From an uncultured Candidatus Entotheonella sp. (GTDB taxonomy: Bacteria; Tectomicrobia; Entotheonellia; Entotheonellales; Entotheonellaceae), in the NCBI GenBank assembly GCA_951828535.1, contig OX639990.1:359300-423299 (forward strand): 64,000 nt of DNA. The letters run 5' to 3'. Of the stretch, positions 43,745 to 52,328 are shown one piece after another. A program made the translations under genes and the position numbers. A model generated the notes under the pieces. That model was given only the letters and a program-made list of their open reading frames with translations. It was not told the origin of the DNA and searched no databases. How positions within the stretch are numbered: the first letter of the stretch is position 1; every line of letters starts with the position of its first letter.

Positions 43745-43975
43745 CTAGGCGGATTGAAGGCTGGCGATGGCGTCGAAAATCTCGTCGTTTTCGGGGAATC
43801 GGAAGGTCTTGAGCTTGGAGAAAACCAGCTTGCCGTCCACCCGGACTTCAAAGGCGCCGCCACCGCCCTCGATCAGGGTGGCTACGTGGTCGAATTTGTC
43901 TTTGATTGCGCTCTGCAAACTTGCAGCATCAGGCAAATAGTTTCATTCGCCGCAGTATTCAATAGAGATGTCCAC
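43745..43975 (-). CDS. SelW/Rdx-family selenoprotein with in-frame UGA
   Basis: A 76-aa thioredoxin-like protein is encoded if the TGA at 43945-43943 is read as selenocysteine: VDISIEYCGEUNYLPDAA at the N terminus, giving the CxxU redox motif (Cys8, Sec11) where most SelW/Rdx homologues have CxxC or CxxU. The rest matches the family: KDKFDHVATLIEGGGGAFEV, VDGKLVFSK, and RFPENDEIFDAI. The GTG start lies six bases after a near-perfect AAGGAGGT ribosome site. A SECIS-like hairpin follows the TGA. Without recoding the frame would be cut to 10 residues, or to a C-terminal piece with no ribosome site. Role: probable redox protein. It follows lpd on the same strand. Confidence 0.85.
43904..43930 (-). 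promoter_or_regulatory. SECIS-like hairpin for selenocysteine insertion
   Basis: After the in-frame TGA, the minus strand forms a five-pair apical stem (CTGCA/TGCAG, 43926-43922 with 43917-43913) with the four-base loop AGTT, an internal loop, and a lower GAT/ATC stem (43930-43928 with 43906-43904). About 21 bases separate the TGA from the apical loop, inside the range known for bacterial SECIS elements, and the loop contains the GU that SelB recognises in known examples. The fold was worked out by hand. Confidence 0.6.
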
Positions 43976-44082
43976 CTTGGACCTCCTTAGCAGAATTCGG
44001 TTGCCGCGTCAGGTAACGAAGGCGAAATTCTAGTCATTTCGCCCGATAGCGTCAAGCGGCTCCGAAAGGTTGAAGTCTGCCA

Positions 44083-45510
44083 CTATTTGACTCTGGGGGG
44101 GCGGTAGACGTGGGTGCTGTGACCGAAGAAAGCATCAGCCGCCTCCATGAGGGATTCCGAGAGGGTAGGGTGGGGATGAATGCTGAGCGACAAGTCGGAC
44201 GCCAAGGCCGCCATTTCCACCGCCAGCACCCCTTCGGCAATCATTTCCCCGGCGCCGCTACCGGCGATGCCGACACCAAGGATGCGTTGGGTCTCGGGGT
44301 CGATGACCAGCTTGGTGACGCCATCGCGGTGGCCTAGGGTCAAGGCGCGGCCCGAGGCGGCCCAAGGAAATCGGGCAATGGTGACATCACGCTGCTGTTG
44401 TTTGGCCTCCGATTCGGTGAGTCCACACCAAGCGATTTCAGGGTCGGTGAATACCACGGCGGGGATGGCTTGCGGCTCGAACGCCGTCTTCTTGCCGGCG
44501 ATAGCCTCGGCGGCGATGCGGCCCTCGTGCGCCGCCTTGTGGGCCAGCATGGGTTCTCCGCTAATGTCGCCGACGGCATAGATAGATTGCTCGTGGGTGC
44601 GGCGCTGCGAGTCGACCTGCACAAAGCCGCGCGCGTCCAGGGCGACGCGGGTGTTTTCCAGACCCAGGCCGTCGGTGAGCGGGCGGCGTCCCACCGCAAC
44701 CAGAACCTTTTCATTGACCTGTTCCGCTTCCGTGGCGCCAGCGCCTTCGAATCTGGCGCGGATACCGTCCGGCTCTTCGTGTAACGCCGTGACGGTTGCG
44801 TCGAGCATGACGGCGGCGAACCGTTCCTTCAGGCGCCGGCTGAGGACGCGCACGAGGTCGCGGTCGACACCCGGGAGCAGGCCCGAGGTCGCTTCCACGA
44901 CGGAGACCCGTGTCCCGAGGGCGGCATATACCGAACCCAATTCCAGGCCGATGTAACCCCCGCCGATGACCAGCAAACTCTCCGGGATGTCAGGCAGAGC
45001 AAGCGCGGTGGTGGAATCAAGGATGCGGGGCGAATCGGCGCCAAGATCTGGGAGAGATGCGGGAAAGGAGCCGGTAGCCAGAATGGCGTGCTCAAACGCC
45101 ACCACCTCGGTTCCCGACTCCGTACGAACAATCAAAGCGTTCGCATCGCGGAAGACGGCGCGGCCCTGCACGAAGTCAACCTTACGGCGTCGGCATAAGT
45201 CCCCCAGTCCTTCGGTGAGTTTGCCGACGATACCCTTTTTCCATTTCCGCAGGGCGTCGACGTTGATTTGTGGGTCGCCGAACGTCACGCCCCACTCCCT
45301 GGCCTGGCGTGCCTCGCCGATCACCTTGGCAACGTGCAGCAAAGCTTTGGAGGGGATGCAGCCTCGGTAGAGGCAGACGCCGCCGGGGTTGGGCTCGGTG
45401 TCGATGAGGGTGACATTCAGGCCGAGATCGGCGGCCAGAAAGGCCGCGGCGTAGCCGCCGGGGCCACCGCCGATGATCGCGACTTGTGTGCTGCGCGACA
45501 CCGTCGCCAC
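44083..45510 (-). CDS. lpd: dihydrolipoyl dehydrogenase (E3)
   Basis: The 475-aa flavoprotein reoxidises dihydrolipoamide of the pyruvate dehydrogenase complex with NAD. It has the FAD-binding GGGPGGYAAAFLAADLG, the redox disulfide GGVCLYRGCIPSKALL (Cys46, Cys51), the NAD-binding VIGGGYIGLELGS, the second FAD motif IYAVGDISGEPMLAHKA, and the dimer-interface segment IAEGVLAVEMAALASDLSLSIHPHPTLSE with its His-Pro-His and Glu pair. Everything needed for activity is intact. It starts three bases after aceF and completes an aceE-aceF-lpd operon. Confidence 0.95.
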   Translation of the reverse strand: MATVSRSTQVAIIGGGPGGYAAAFLAADLGLNVTLIDTEPNPGGVCLYRGCIPSKALLHVAKVIGEARQAREWGVTFGDPQINVDALRKWKKGIVGKLTEGLGDLCRRRKVDFVQGRAVFRDANALIVRTESGTEVVAFEHAILATGSFPASLPDLGADSPRILDSTTALALPDIPESLLVIGGGYIGLELGSVYAALGTRVSVVEATSGLLPGVDRDLVRVLSRRLKERFAAVMLDATVTALHEEPDGIRARFEGAGATEAEQVNEKVLVAVGRRPLTDGLGLENTRVALDARGFVQVDSQRRTHEQSIYAVGDISGEPMLAHKAAHEGRIAAEAIAGKKTAFEPQAIPAVVFTDPEIAWCGLTESEAKQQQRDVTIARFPWAASGRALTLGHRDGVTKLVIDPETQRILGVGIAGSGAGEMIAEGVLAVEMAALASDLSLSIHPHPTLSESLMEAADAFFGHSTHVYRPPRVK

Positions 45511-45513
45511 GCC

Positions 45514-46806
45514 TCAACCTTCCAGACTGAGCAGGAAGGGCTGCGACAGGGCTTCCGCCACCCAGCGGAGAAAACGGGCGCCATCGGCGCCGTCGATCAA
45601 CCGGTGGTCGTACGACAGGCTGAGCGGCAGCATCAAACGCGGCACGAATTGGCCGTCCTCGTGCACGGGCTCGATGCGGCTGCGCGCCATGCCGAGGATG
45701 GCCACTTGCGGGGCGTTGAGGATGGGGGAGAAGCCGGTGCCGCCGATGCCGCCCAAGTTGGTAATGGTAAAGGTGCCGCCCTGCATTTCTTCCAGACTGG
45801 TTTTACGGCTGCGGGCACGTTCGGCGAGTTCGGTCAGCTCTACGGCGAGAGAGATGATGTTCTTGCTATCCACGTCGCGAATCACAGGGACCAGCAGCCC
45901 GCGGTCGGTGTCCACCGCGACGCCGACGTGATAGTACTGCTTGTAGATGACTTCATGGGTCGCCATGTCGACGCTGGCGTTGAATTGCGGGAACCGTTTG
46001 AGGGCGGCGGCGACCACTTTCAGGGCGATGGCCGTGACGGTGAGCTTGCCGCCCGCCGCAATGGCTTTGGGGGCGAATTGCTGCCGCAACTGCTCCACCT
46101 CGGTGATGTCGGCTTGATCGTATTGCGTCACCTGCGGCACCGTGGCCCACGTGCGGGCCATCTGGTCAGCGGTGAGGCGGCGCACGTTGCTCATTGGCCG
46201 GCGCTCCACATCGCCCCAGCGGCCGAAATCCGGTAAGGGCAGGGCGGCGGGCACGCCGGCACAGGTTGCGCCGGGTTCATCCGGACCGGCCCGCGCGCGG
46301 GCGTGGCGTTTGACGTCATCGGCGGTTACACGCCCGCCGGGTCCCGATCCGGGCACATCATGGACATCGACGCCGATCTCACGGGCCAACCGACGTACCG
46401 AAGGCGCCGCCGGTGTACCGGGGTGGGTTTCCTGCGCTACCGGCGCCTGTGGACTTATGGATTCGTCAGCGGGCATTTCGACTCGCGTGGGCGGCTCGGC
46501 GGGCTCCGGTTCCGCGCCTGCCAGCGGTTCATTCGGACGGTGGGCCTCGTTCGTCGATGCCGCCCCGTCGGTCTCCAGGGTCACGATCAACTGACCCACC
46601 GCCGCCTTGTCCCCCGGCGCCACGTGAATCGCCGTTACCGAGCCACTGATAGGCGACGGCACCTCGACCACCGCCTTGTCGGTCTCGAGCTCCAGCACCG
46701 ACTGCTCAGCGGCGATCTTGTCCCCCACCTCGACCAATATCTGTACGACGTCCCCTGACTCGATGCTCTCACCAAGTTCAGGAAGGGCAAACGCAAACGT
46801 TGCCAT
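45514..46806 (-). CDS. aceF: pyruvate dehydrogenase E2, dihydrolipoamide acetyltransferase
   Basis: The 430-aa E2 has one lipoyl domain (residues 1-75, lipoylated Lys44 in ETDKAVVEV), a Pro/Glu/Ala-rich linker, an E3-binding domain (about 133-170, APSVRRLAREIGVDVHDVPGSGPGGRVTADDV) given here in short form, and the catalytic domain ending in DHRLIDGADGARFL with the catalytic His and Asp. Enteric E2 often has two or three lipoyl domains; one is common elsewhere. It lies between aceE and lpd on one transcript and forms the core of the complex. Confidence 0.94.
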   Translation of the reverse strand: MATFAFALPELGESIESGDVVQILVEVGDKIAAEQSVLELETDKAVVEVPSPISGSVTAIHVAPGDKAAVGQLIVTLETDGAASTNEAHRPNEPLAGAEPEPAEPPTRVEMPADESISPQAPVAQETHPGTPAAPSVRRLAREIGVDVHDVPGSGPGGRVTADDVKRHARARAGPDEPGATCAGVPAALPLPDFGRWGDVERRPMSNVRRLTADQMARTWATVPQVTQYDQADITEVEQLRQQFAPKAIAAGGKLTVTAIALKVVAAALKRFPQFNASVDMATHEVIYKQYYHVGVAVDTDRGLLVPVIRDVDSKNIISLAVELTELAERARSRKTSLEEMQGGTFTITNLGGIGGTGFSPILNAPQVAILGMARSRIEPVHEDGQFVPRLMLPLSLSYDHRLIDGADGARFLRWVAEALSQPFLLSLEG

Positions 46807-46862
46807 GTCGCTCTATCTCCATGCCTTTGCGGTCAGGATTTACCGGTACGTACGGGCGGGCA

Positions 46863-49556
46863 TCAAGCCATCATCGGGTTGATTTTCTCGGCATCGATGT
46901 CGAGGTCCTGTCGGGCCTGCTGCACGGTCTGAATGGGGAGCTGCCCGTCGACGGCCAGGGCGTGCAGGGTGGCGTAGGCAATACAGCGCGCATCGACCTC
47001 GAAGAAATGACGCAGCGCTTTGCGGCCGTCACTGCGTCCGAAACCGTCGGTCCCCAAGGCGGTAAGCGGTCTAGGAAACCAGCGCGCCACCGAGTCGGGC
47101 AGCGTTTTGGTGTAATCCGAGGCGGCCACAAACACCCCCGGCGCGTCAGCGACGCATTGGCTGAGATGACACTGCCGGGGGGGTTCGTCCGGGTGCAGCA
47201 TGTTCCAGCGGTCGACGTCCAGCCCGTCGCGGCGCAGCGACTTGTAGCTGGTCACGCTCCACACGTCGGCGGCGACGTTGTAGCGTTCGGCAAGCAACTG
47301 CTGGGCCTCCAGCACCTCGTTCAAGATGGCGCCGCTGCCCATCAGTTGGGCTTTGAGGGGGGCCGTCGGGTTTTCCGCTGCCCTGAAGCGGTACATGCCC
47401 TTGAGGATGCCCTCCTTGACCGCCGGGTCGTCGGGCATCGGCGGCATTGGGTAATTCTGGTTCTCCACGGTCAGGTAATAGAAAACGTTCTCCTGCTCCT
47501 CGTACATACGGCGAATGCCGTCGCGGATGATGACCGCGACCTCGTAGGCGAATGCCGGATCATAGGCCAGCAGATTGGGGATGGGGTAAGCCAGCAGGTG
47601 GCTATGGCCGTCCTGATGCTGCAGACCCTCCCCCGCCAAGGTGGTGCGGCCCGCCGTGGCGCCCAGCAAAAAACCACGGCAGCGCATGTCAGCCGCCGCC
47701 CAGATGAGGTCGCCGATGCGCTGGAAGCCGAACATGGAATAATAAATGAAGAACGGAATCGTATTGATGCCGTGCGTCGCGTAGGCGGTGCCGGCGGCGA
47801 TAAACGAGGCCATAGACCCAGCTTCGGTGATCCCCTCCTCGAGCAGTTGGCCGTCGGTGGATTCCTTGTAGTAAAGCAGGCTATCGGCGTCGACCGGCTC
47901 GTAGCGCTGGCCGATGTGCGAGTAAATGCCGCACTGCCGAAATAGAGATTCCATGCCGAACGTGCGCGCCTCATCCGGCACGATGGGCACGATCAGCTTG
48001 CCGACGTCGGGATCGCGCAGCAGTTTGGACAGCAGTCGTACGAAGGCCATGGTCGTTGAAATGGACCGGTCGCCGGTGCCGTGATAGAGCTCCTCGAACA
48101 GCGGCTCAGCGGGCGTGCGCAGGCGCACGGCGGTCTCTTGTCGGTTTGGCACGTAGCCGCCGAGGCTCTGGCGATGCTCGTGCAGATACTGAATTTCCGG
48201 GCTTTCCACCGGCGGGCGGTAGAACGGCGCCCCGGCCAAGGTATCGTCGGAGATAGGAATGCCGAATCGGGCGCGGAACTCGCGCAATTCGTCCTCGTTA
48301 AGCAGTTTCTGCTTGTGGGTGATATTGCGTCCCTCGCCGCTCTCGCCGAGCCCGTAGCCCTTGATCGTCTGGGCCAGAATAACGGTCGGTGCTTCGTCGT
48401 TTTCCATCGCTACCCTGTACGCCGCATACACCTTCTCCGGATCATGCCCGCCACGCCGCATGCGCCGCAGTTGCTCGTCGGAGAGATGGCTGAGAAGGTC
48501 CAGCAGGTGGGGGTCGCCGTTGCAGATATGCTCGCGGATATAGGCGCCGTCGGACACCGAGAATTTCTGGTATTCGCCGTCGACGATTTCGCCTAGGCGT
48601 TTGGCCAATCGGCCGTCGTAGTCGCGCGCGAACACGGGGTCCCAGCCGCTGCCCCAGATCACCTTGATCACCGTCCAGCCGGCGCCGCGAAACAGCGCTT
48701 CGAGTTCCTGAATAATCTTGCCGTTGCCGCGCACCGGACCGTCGAGGCGTTGCAGGTTGCAATTGACGACAAAGATCAGGTTATTGAGTTTGGCGCGGTG
48801 GGCCAGGCTGATCGAGCCGAGGGCTTCAGGCTCGTCGGTCTCGCCATCGCCCAGGAAGACCCACACTTTGGCACGCGGGTCGCGCTGCAGCAGGCCGCGG
48901 TCTTCGAGGTAACAGTTGAAGCGCGCCTGGTAGATACCCATGATGGGGCCGAGACCCATGGAGACGGTGGGAAACTCCCAGAAATCCGGCATCAGCCACG
49001 GGTGGGGGTATGAGGCCAGGCCGCCGCCGGGTTTGAGCTCATTGCGGAAATTTTCGAGCTGCTCCTGCGATAGCCGCCCTTCAAGAAAGGCGCGGGCGTA
49101 TATGCCCGGTGAGGCGTGACCCTGGAAATACACCTGATCGCCGCGCTGGCCGCCGCCGTCGCCGCGGATAAAGTGGTTGAAGGCGACTTCATACAGCGTC
49201 GCCGCCGAGGCGTAGGTCGAAATGTGGCCGCCGATGTCGGGGTCCATGCGGTTGGCACGCACCACCATGGCCATGGCATTCCAGCGCACCAGGCTCTTGA
49301 TGCGGCGCTCGATTTCGCGGCTGCCCGGAAATGGCGCCTGGTCTTCCACCGACACGGTGTTAAGGAACGGCGTCGTGGCCGAATAGGGAAGCGACACGCC
49401 GGCCTGTTGGGCGCGCATCTGGAGTTGTTGCAGGAGGTTCTTGACACGCTCCGGGCCGCCGTTTTCCAACACGTAGTCCAGCGATTCCAGCCACTCTTGC
49501 GTTTCGAGGGCTTCCACTTCTCCGTTCTGCGCCGCGATCTCTGAATGGTTGTTCAT
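46863..49556 (-). CDS. aceE: pyruvate dehydrogenase E1, homodimeric type
   Basis: This 897-aa thiamine-diphosphate enzyme decarboxylates pyruvate and acetylates the E2 lipoyl group. The length and lack of separate alpha and beta chains mark it as the AceE type. Key segments: HISTYASAATLYEVAFNHF with conserved His, the ThDP motif FLGDGETDEPEALGS, NCNLQRLDGPVRGNGK, and GRTTLAGEGLQHQDGHSHL with active-site His residues. The ATG at 49556 is taken because the upstream TTG (49577) is a poorer start. It heads the aceE-aceF-lpd operon, followed by the selenoprotein gene. Confidence 0.96.
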   Translation of the reverse strand: MNNHSEIAAQNGEVEALETQEWLESLDYVLENGGPERVKNLLQQLQMRAQQAGVSLPYSATTPFLNTVSVEDQAPFPGSREIERRIKSLVRWNAMAMVVRANRMDPDIGGHISTYASAATLYEVAFNHFIRGDGGGQRGDQVYFQGHASPGIYARAFLEGRLSQEQLENFRNELKPGGGLASYPHPWLMPDFWEFPTVSMGLGPIMGIYQARFNCYLEDRGLLQRDPRAKVWVFLGDGETDEPEALGSISLAHRAKLNNLIFVVNCNLQRLDGPVRGNGKIIQELEALFRGAGWTVIKVIWGSGWDPVFARDYDGRLAKRLGEIVDGEYQKFSVSDGAYIREHICNGDPHLLDLLSHLSDEQLRRMRRGGHDPEKVYAAYRVAMENDEAPTVILAQTIKGYGLGESGEGRNITHKQKLLNEDELREFRARFGIPISDDTLAGAPFYRPPVESPEIQYLHEHRQSLGGYVPNRQETAVRLRTPAEPLFEELYHGTGDRSISTTMAFVRLLSKLLRDPDVGKLIVPIVPDEARTFGMESLFRQCGIYSHIGQRYEPVDADSLLYYKESTDGQLLEEGITEAGSMASFIAAGTAYATHGINTIPFFIYYSMFGFQRIGDLIWAAADMRCRGFLLGATAGRTTLAGEGLQHQDGHSHLLAYPIPNLLAYDPAFAYEVAVIIRDGIRRMYEEQENVFYYLTVENQNYPMPPMPDDPAVKEGILKGMYRFRAAENPTAPLKAQLMGSGAILNEVLEAQQLLAERYNVAADVWSVTSYKSLRRDGLDVDRWNMLHPDEPPRQCHLSQCVADAPGVFVAASDYTKTLPDSVARWFPRPLTALGTDGFGRSDGRKALRHFFEVDARCIAYATLHALAVDGQLPIQTVQQARQDLDIDAEKINPMMA

Positions 49557-49688
49557 TTTCGCCGTTCCGTTTAGCAAGTTGTATCAGGGGACCAACCGAA
49601 ACCACACCCATCCCCACAGGCCACTTGCCGCCGGATTGCCGGTTTTGCGGCAACACGCGGGCCATGCAGGGAATTGTCTGGACCAACC

Positions 49689-51104
49689 CTAACACATGGG
49701 CCGGGCCAGCACCGTCGGGTCAATGCGGCGCGGAATCAGCTGGCCGGTTCCCAGGTCGCCATGCAGCCGGCCATCCTCGACCATGATCTGGCCGCGAAGC
49801 ATGGTCCACACTGGCCAGCCGCGGATTTCCCAGCCTTCCCAAATACTATAGTCGCTGATATGCAGGTCGGCCATGCTCAGCGTCTTGTGCAGCGTCGGGT
49901 CGATGAGCACGATGTCGGCGTCGCTGCCGGGGGCGATAGCACCCTTGCGCGGATACAAGCCGAGCAGGCGGGCGGCGTTGGCCGAGGTAATGTCGACGTA
50001 TTGCTGCAACGGCATGCCGCGGTTGACGACCCCTTCCGTGTACGTAATGCCCATGCGTGTCTCGACACCGTTGTGGCCGCCAGTCACGTTGTCGATCTGC
50101 TCTCCGGCGATTTTCAGCTCGAAAGTGGTGCAGTACTCGTCGGTGGCCATGGTGTGCAGGTCGCCGTGCAACAGGCCGTGCCACAGGGCCTGGCGGTCCT
50201 CCTCGGACTTGAGGGACGGGTAGGTGTGGTACTGCATACCGTGCGTCTTCTGGTAGTCGTCGGCGGTGAACGACACGTAGTTGTGCAGGGTTTCGCCGTA
50301 GATCGGCAGGCCCTTGGCGCGCGCCTCGCGGATTGCCTGCACGCCTTCCTTGGCGCTGACGTGCACGAAATACGTCGCCGCGCCGGTCCACTCGGCGGCA
50401 CGGATGATGCGGCGAAAGGAGATGTCCTCCGACATGTTGGTGTGGGCGCGGTGCATGTGTGTCCAGTCGTAGGTACCCTGGTCTTTCAGGCGGGTGTAGA
50501 GAAACTGGACGATATCGTCGTCCTCGGCGTGCACCACCATCAGGCCGTTGTGCGCCGCCACCTCTTCCATGACCGCCACGACGTGTCCGAGGCGGGCCAT
50601 GCGGTCGTGGACGTTCGGGCGGATGTTGGTGGTGAAAATCTTGAAGGTCGGGAAGCCGGCCTCGATAGCCTGCGGGATTTGCAGAATGACGTCGGAGGGG
50701 ATGGCGTCGAGGAGCATGCAGTGATAGCTGAAATCGCTGTACGACTGGCCCTGCCAGCGGCCGTTGCGCTCTTCGATAGCCGCGAAGATGTCGCGGCCGG
50801 GAAACTGGATGGCAAAGTCGACGAGGGTCGTGGTGCCACCGAAAACGGCGGCACGGCTGACGTCCGCGGGCGGGGCGGTTTCTGCGTCCGGATGGCCCAT
50901 GATCGGCGCCGCCACGTGGGCGTGCGGCTCGATACCGCCGGGCACGACGATTTTGCCGCCGGCGTCGATAACCCGTCCGACTTCGTCGGTCAGGCCGCCC
51001 GCTTCGGCGATGGCGACAATCTTCTCGCCGCGAATGCCGATGTCCCACTGGCCGACGCCACCGGGCGTCACCACCTGTCCGCCGTGGATGAGATAGTCCA
51101 ACAT
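49689..51104 (-). CDS. D-hydantoinase/dihydropyrimidinase-family amidohydrolase
   Basis: The 471-aa metallohydrolase has the full binuclear site of the hydantoinase branch: His61 and His63 (PHAHVA), Lys155 (FKIFTT) for carboxylation, His192 (VVHAED), His248 (YFVHVS) and Asp322 (ATDEYC). NVTGGHNGVETRM, a stretch typical of dihydropyrimidinases, follows. It should open cyclic ureides such as hydantoin or dihydropyrimidines. The ATG at 51104 is eight bases after GAGGAG. The next gene upstream on the same strand is a ketopantoate-reductase-like gene, so a small catabolic operon is likely. Confidence 0.9.
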   Translation of the reverse strand: MLDYLIHGGQVVTPGGVGQWDIGIRGEKIVAIAEAGGLTDEVGRVIDAGGKIVVPGGIEPHAHVAAPIMGHPDAETAPPADVSRAAVFGGTTTLVDFAIQFPGRDIFAAIEERNGRWQGQSYSDFSYHCMLLDAIPSDVILQIPQAIEAGFPTFKIFTTNIRPNVHDRMARLGHVVAVMEEVAAHNGLMVVHAEDDDIVQFLYTRLKDQGTYDWTHMHRAHTNMSEDISFRRIIRAAEWTGAATYFVHVSAKEGVQAIREARAKGLPIYGETLHNYVSFTADDYQKTHGMQYHTYPSLKSEEDRQALWHGLLHGDLHTMATDEYCTTFELKIAGEQIDNVTGGHNGVETRMGITYTEGVVNRGMPLQQYVDITSANAARLLGLYPRKGAIAPGSDADIVLIDPTLHKTLSMADLHISDYSIWEGWEIRGWPVWTMLRGQIMVEDGRLHGDLGTGQLIPRRIDPTVLARPMC

Positions 51105-51231
51105 GGTGTTCACTCCTCTAGCGGGCAGGATGCCCGCGCTCCAACTGCGAGCGGGTCAAGAAAGGGTCTGAAAGTGGAATGTCGGATGACGCTCCGCTAA
51201 TCCGACCTGCAACTGCTGCGCGGGTGAGCGG

Positions 51232-52275
51232 TCAGATTGCCGCGACGTTGGCCGGGTCGGGCGCCATATCGCCGCGCTCGACGCCCTTGACCACTTCCGT
51301 GAGGGCCGCGTGGGCGGGTGCTGGGACGCCGACTTCCTCGCCCTTGGCGGCGACCAGGCCGTTGATGAAAGCGATTTCGGTACGCCGGCCCTTGATGATG
51401 TCCTGCCCGGTGGACGGCCGCCCGGATTCGGTCATGCGTTTCATACCGGCCAGCATGGCGCCCTCGATTTCTTCCAGGGCGGCAGCATCGCCCGCCGCCG
51501 CGTTCACCCACTTGTCGGGCGGCATGCCGCGGATACTTTCCAATTCATAACCCAACGCCTGACCGACACGGACGGCCTCGCCCCCCAGACGAATCGACAG
51601 GCGGCGGGTCACCGGCTGCTCGGTCATTGCCAGACTGTTCATACCGGTGGCCGCCGAAATGCCGTTGCCCATGCCGTTGATGGTGAGCTTGGACCAGCGT
51701 TCGCCCCACAAATTGGTGGTGACCCTGGCACTGTCCACGGTGCTGAGCATGTCCGCCAATTCCTGCGCCCTTGGCGTCACCCGGCCATGCGGCTCGCCGA
51801 CGCGAAACACCGTGTACGAGGCGCCGCCGGGCTGCAGGGTGCGCATGACGTGCCCCGCCTTGAAGGCGTCGACGCCGATGGTGCTGGCGATACAGCCCAC
51901 CACCTTGCCCCAGCCGACGATCCCCGCAATACGCTCTTCGTTAATGCTGTTCTGCAGCGACACCACAACGCCGTGCGGCTTCAGATATTGGGCGATCAGG
52001 GCCGTGGCCCATTCCGTGTCATACGACTTGGTGCAGACGAAGGCGATGTCCACCGGGTCCTTGAACAGGCTCTGCACCTCATGCAAATGCAGCGCCTTGG
52101 GGTGCACGGTATGGTCGCCCTGCGTGCCGCTGAGTTGCAGACCGTCGCGCTTGATGGCCTCGATATGATCCGGCCAGGGATCAATGAGGGTGACATCCAG
52201 CCCGGCGCGCGCCATGTGCCCGCCGACGTAACCCCCCACGGCTCCCGCGCCCATGAATACGATGCGTTTCGTCAT
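51232..52275 (-). CDS. second ketopantoate reductase (PanE/ApbA)-family protein
   Basis: The 347-aa protein has the Rossmann start FMGAGAVGGYVGGHMARAG, the VCTKSYDTEW segment, SLQNSINEE with the conserved Asn, ERWSKLTINGMGNGIS with the catalytic Lys, and the C-terminal KGRRTEIAFINGLVAAKGEEVGV that is typical of the family. The product is a paralogue of 34419-35426 but not close. The gene lies between a hydantoinase and a phytanoyl-CoA dioxygenase-like gene on the same strand, arguing for a catabolic oxo-acid reductase rather than pantothenate synthesis. Confidence 0.85.
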   Translation of the reverse strand: MTKRIVFMGAGAVGGYVGGHMARAGLDVTLIDPWPDHIEAIKRDGLQLSGTQGDHTVHPKALHLHEVQSLFKDPVDIAFVCTKSYDTEWATALIAQYLKPHGVVVSLQNSINEERIAGIVGWGKVVGCIASTIGVDAFKAGHVMRTLQPGGASYTVFRVGEPHGRVTPRAQELADMLSTVDSARVTTNLWGERWSKLTINGMGNGISAATGMNSLAMTEQPVTRRLSIRLGGEAVRVGQALGYELESIRGMPPDKWVNAAAGDAAALEEIEGAMLAGMKRMTESGRPSTGQDIIKGRRTEIAFINGLVAAKGEEVGVPAPAHAALTEVVKGVERGDMAPDPANVAAI

Positions 52276-52328
52276 GCCCGTGTCCCTTTGCGGATTGGTG
52301 TGTCAGGCTATGGCCAGGCGCTCCCGGA

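Noticed and set aside
43745-43936. Stand-alone 63-residue protein starting at a TTG after the TGA
   Set aside because: No ribosome site in front of the TTG and the family's redox motif would be lost; the full-length selenoprotein explains the ribosome site at 43981-43988 and the frame before the TGA.
49674-51200. 508-codon plus-strand open frame opposite the hydantoinase gene
   Set aside because: Antisense shadow of a gene with all catalytic residues intact.
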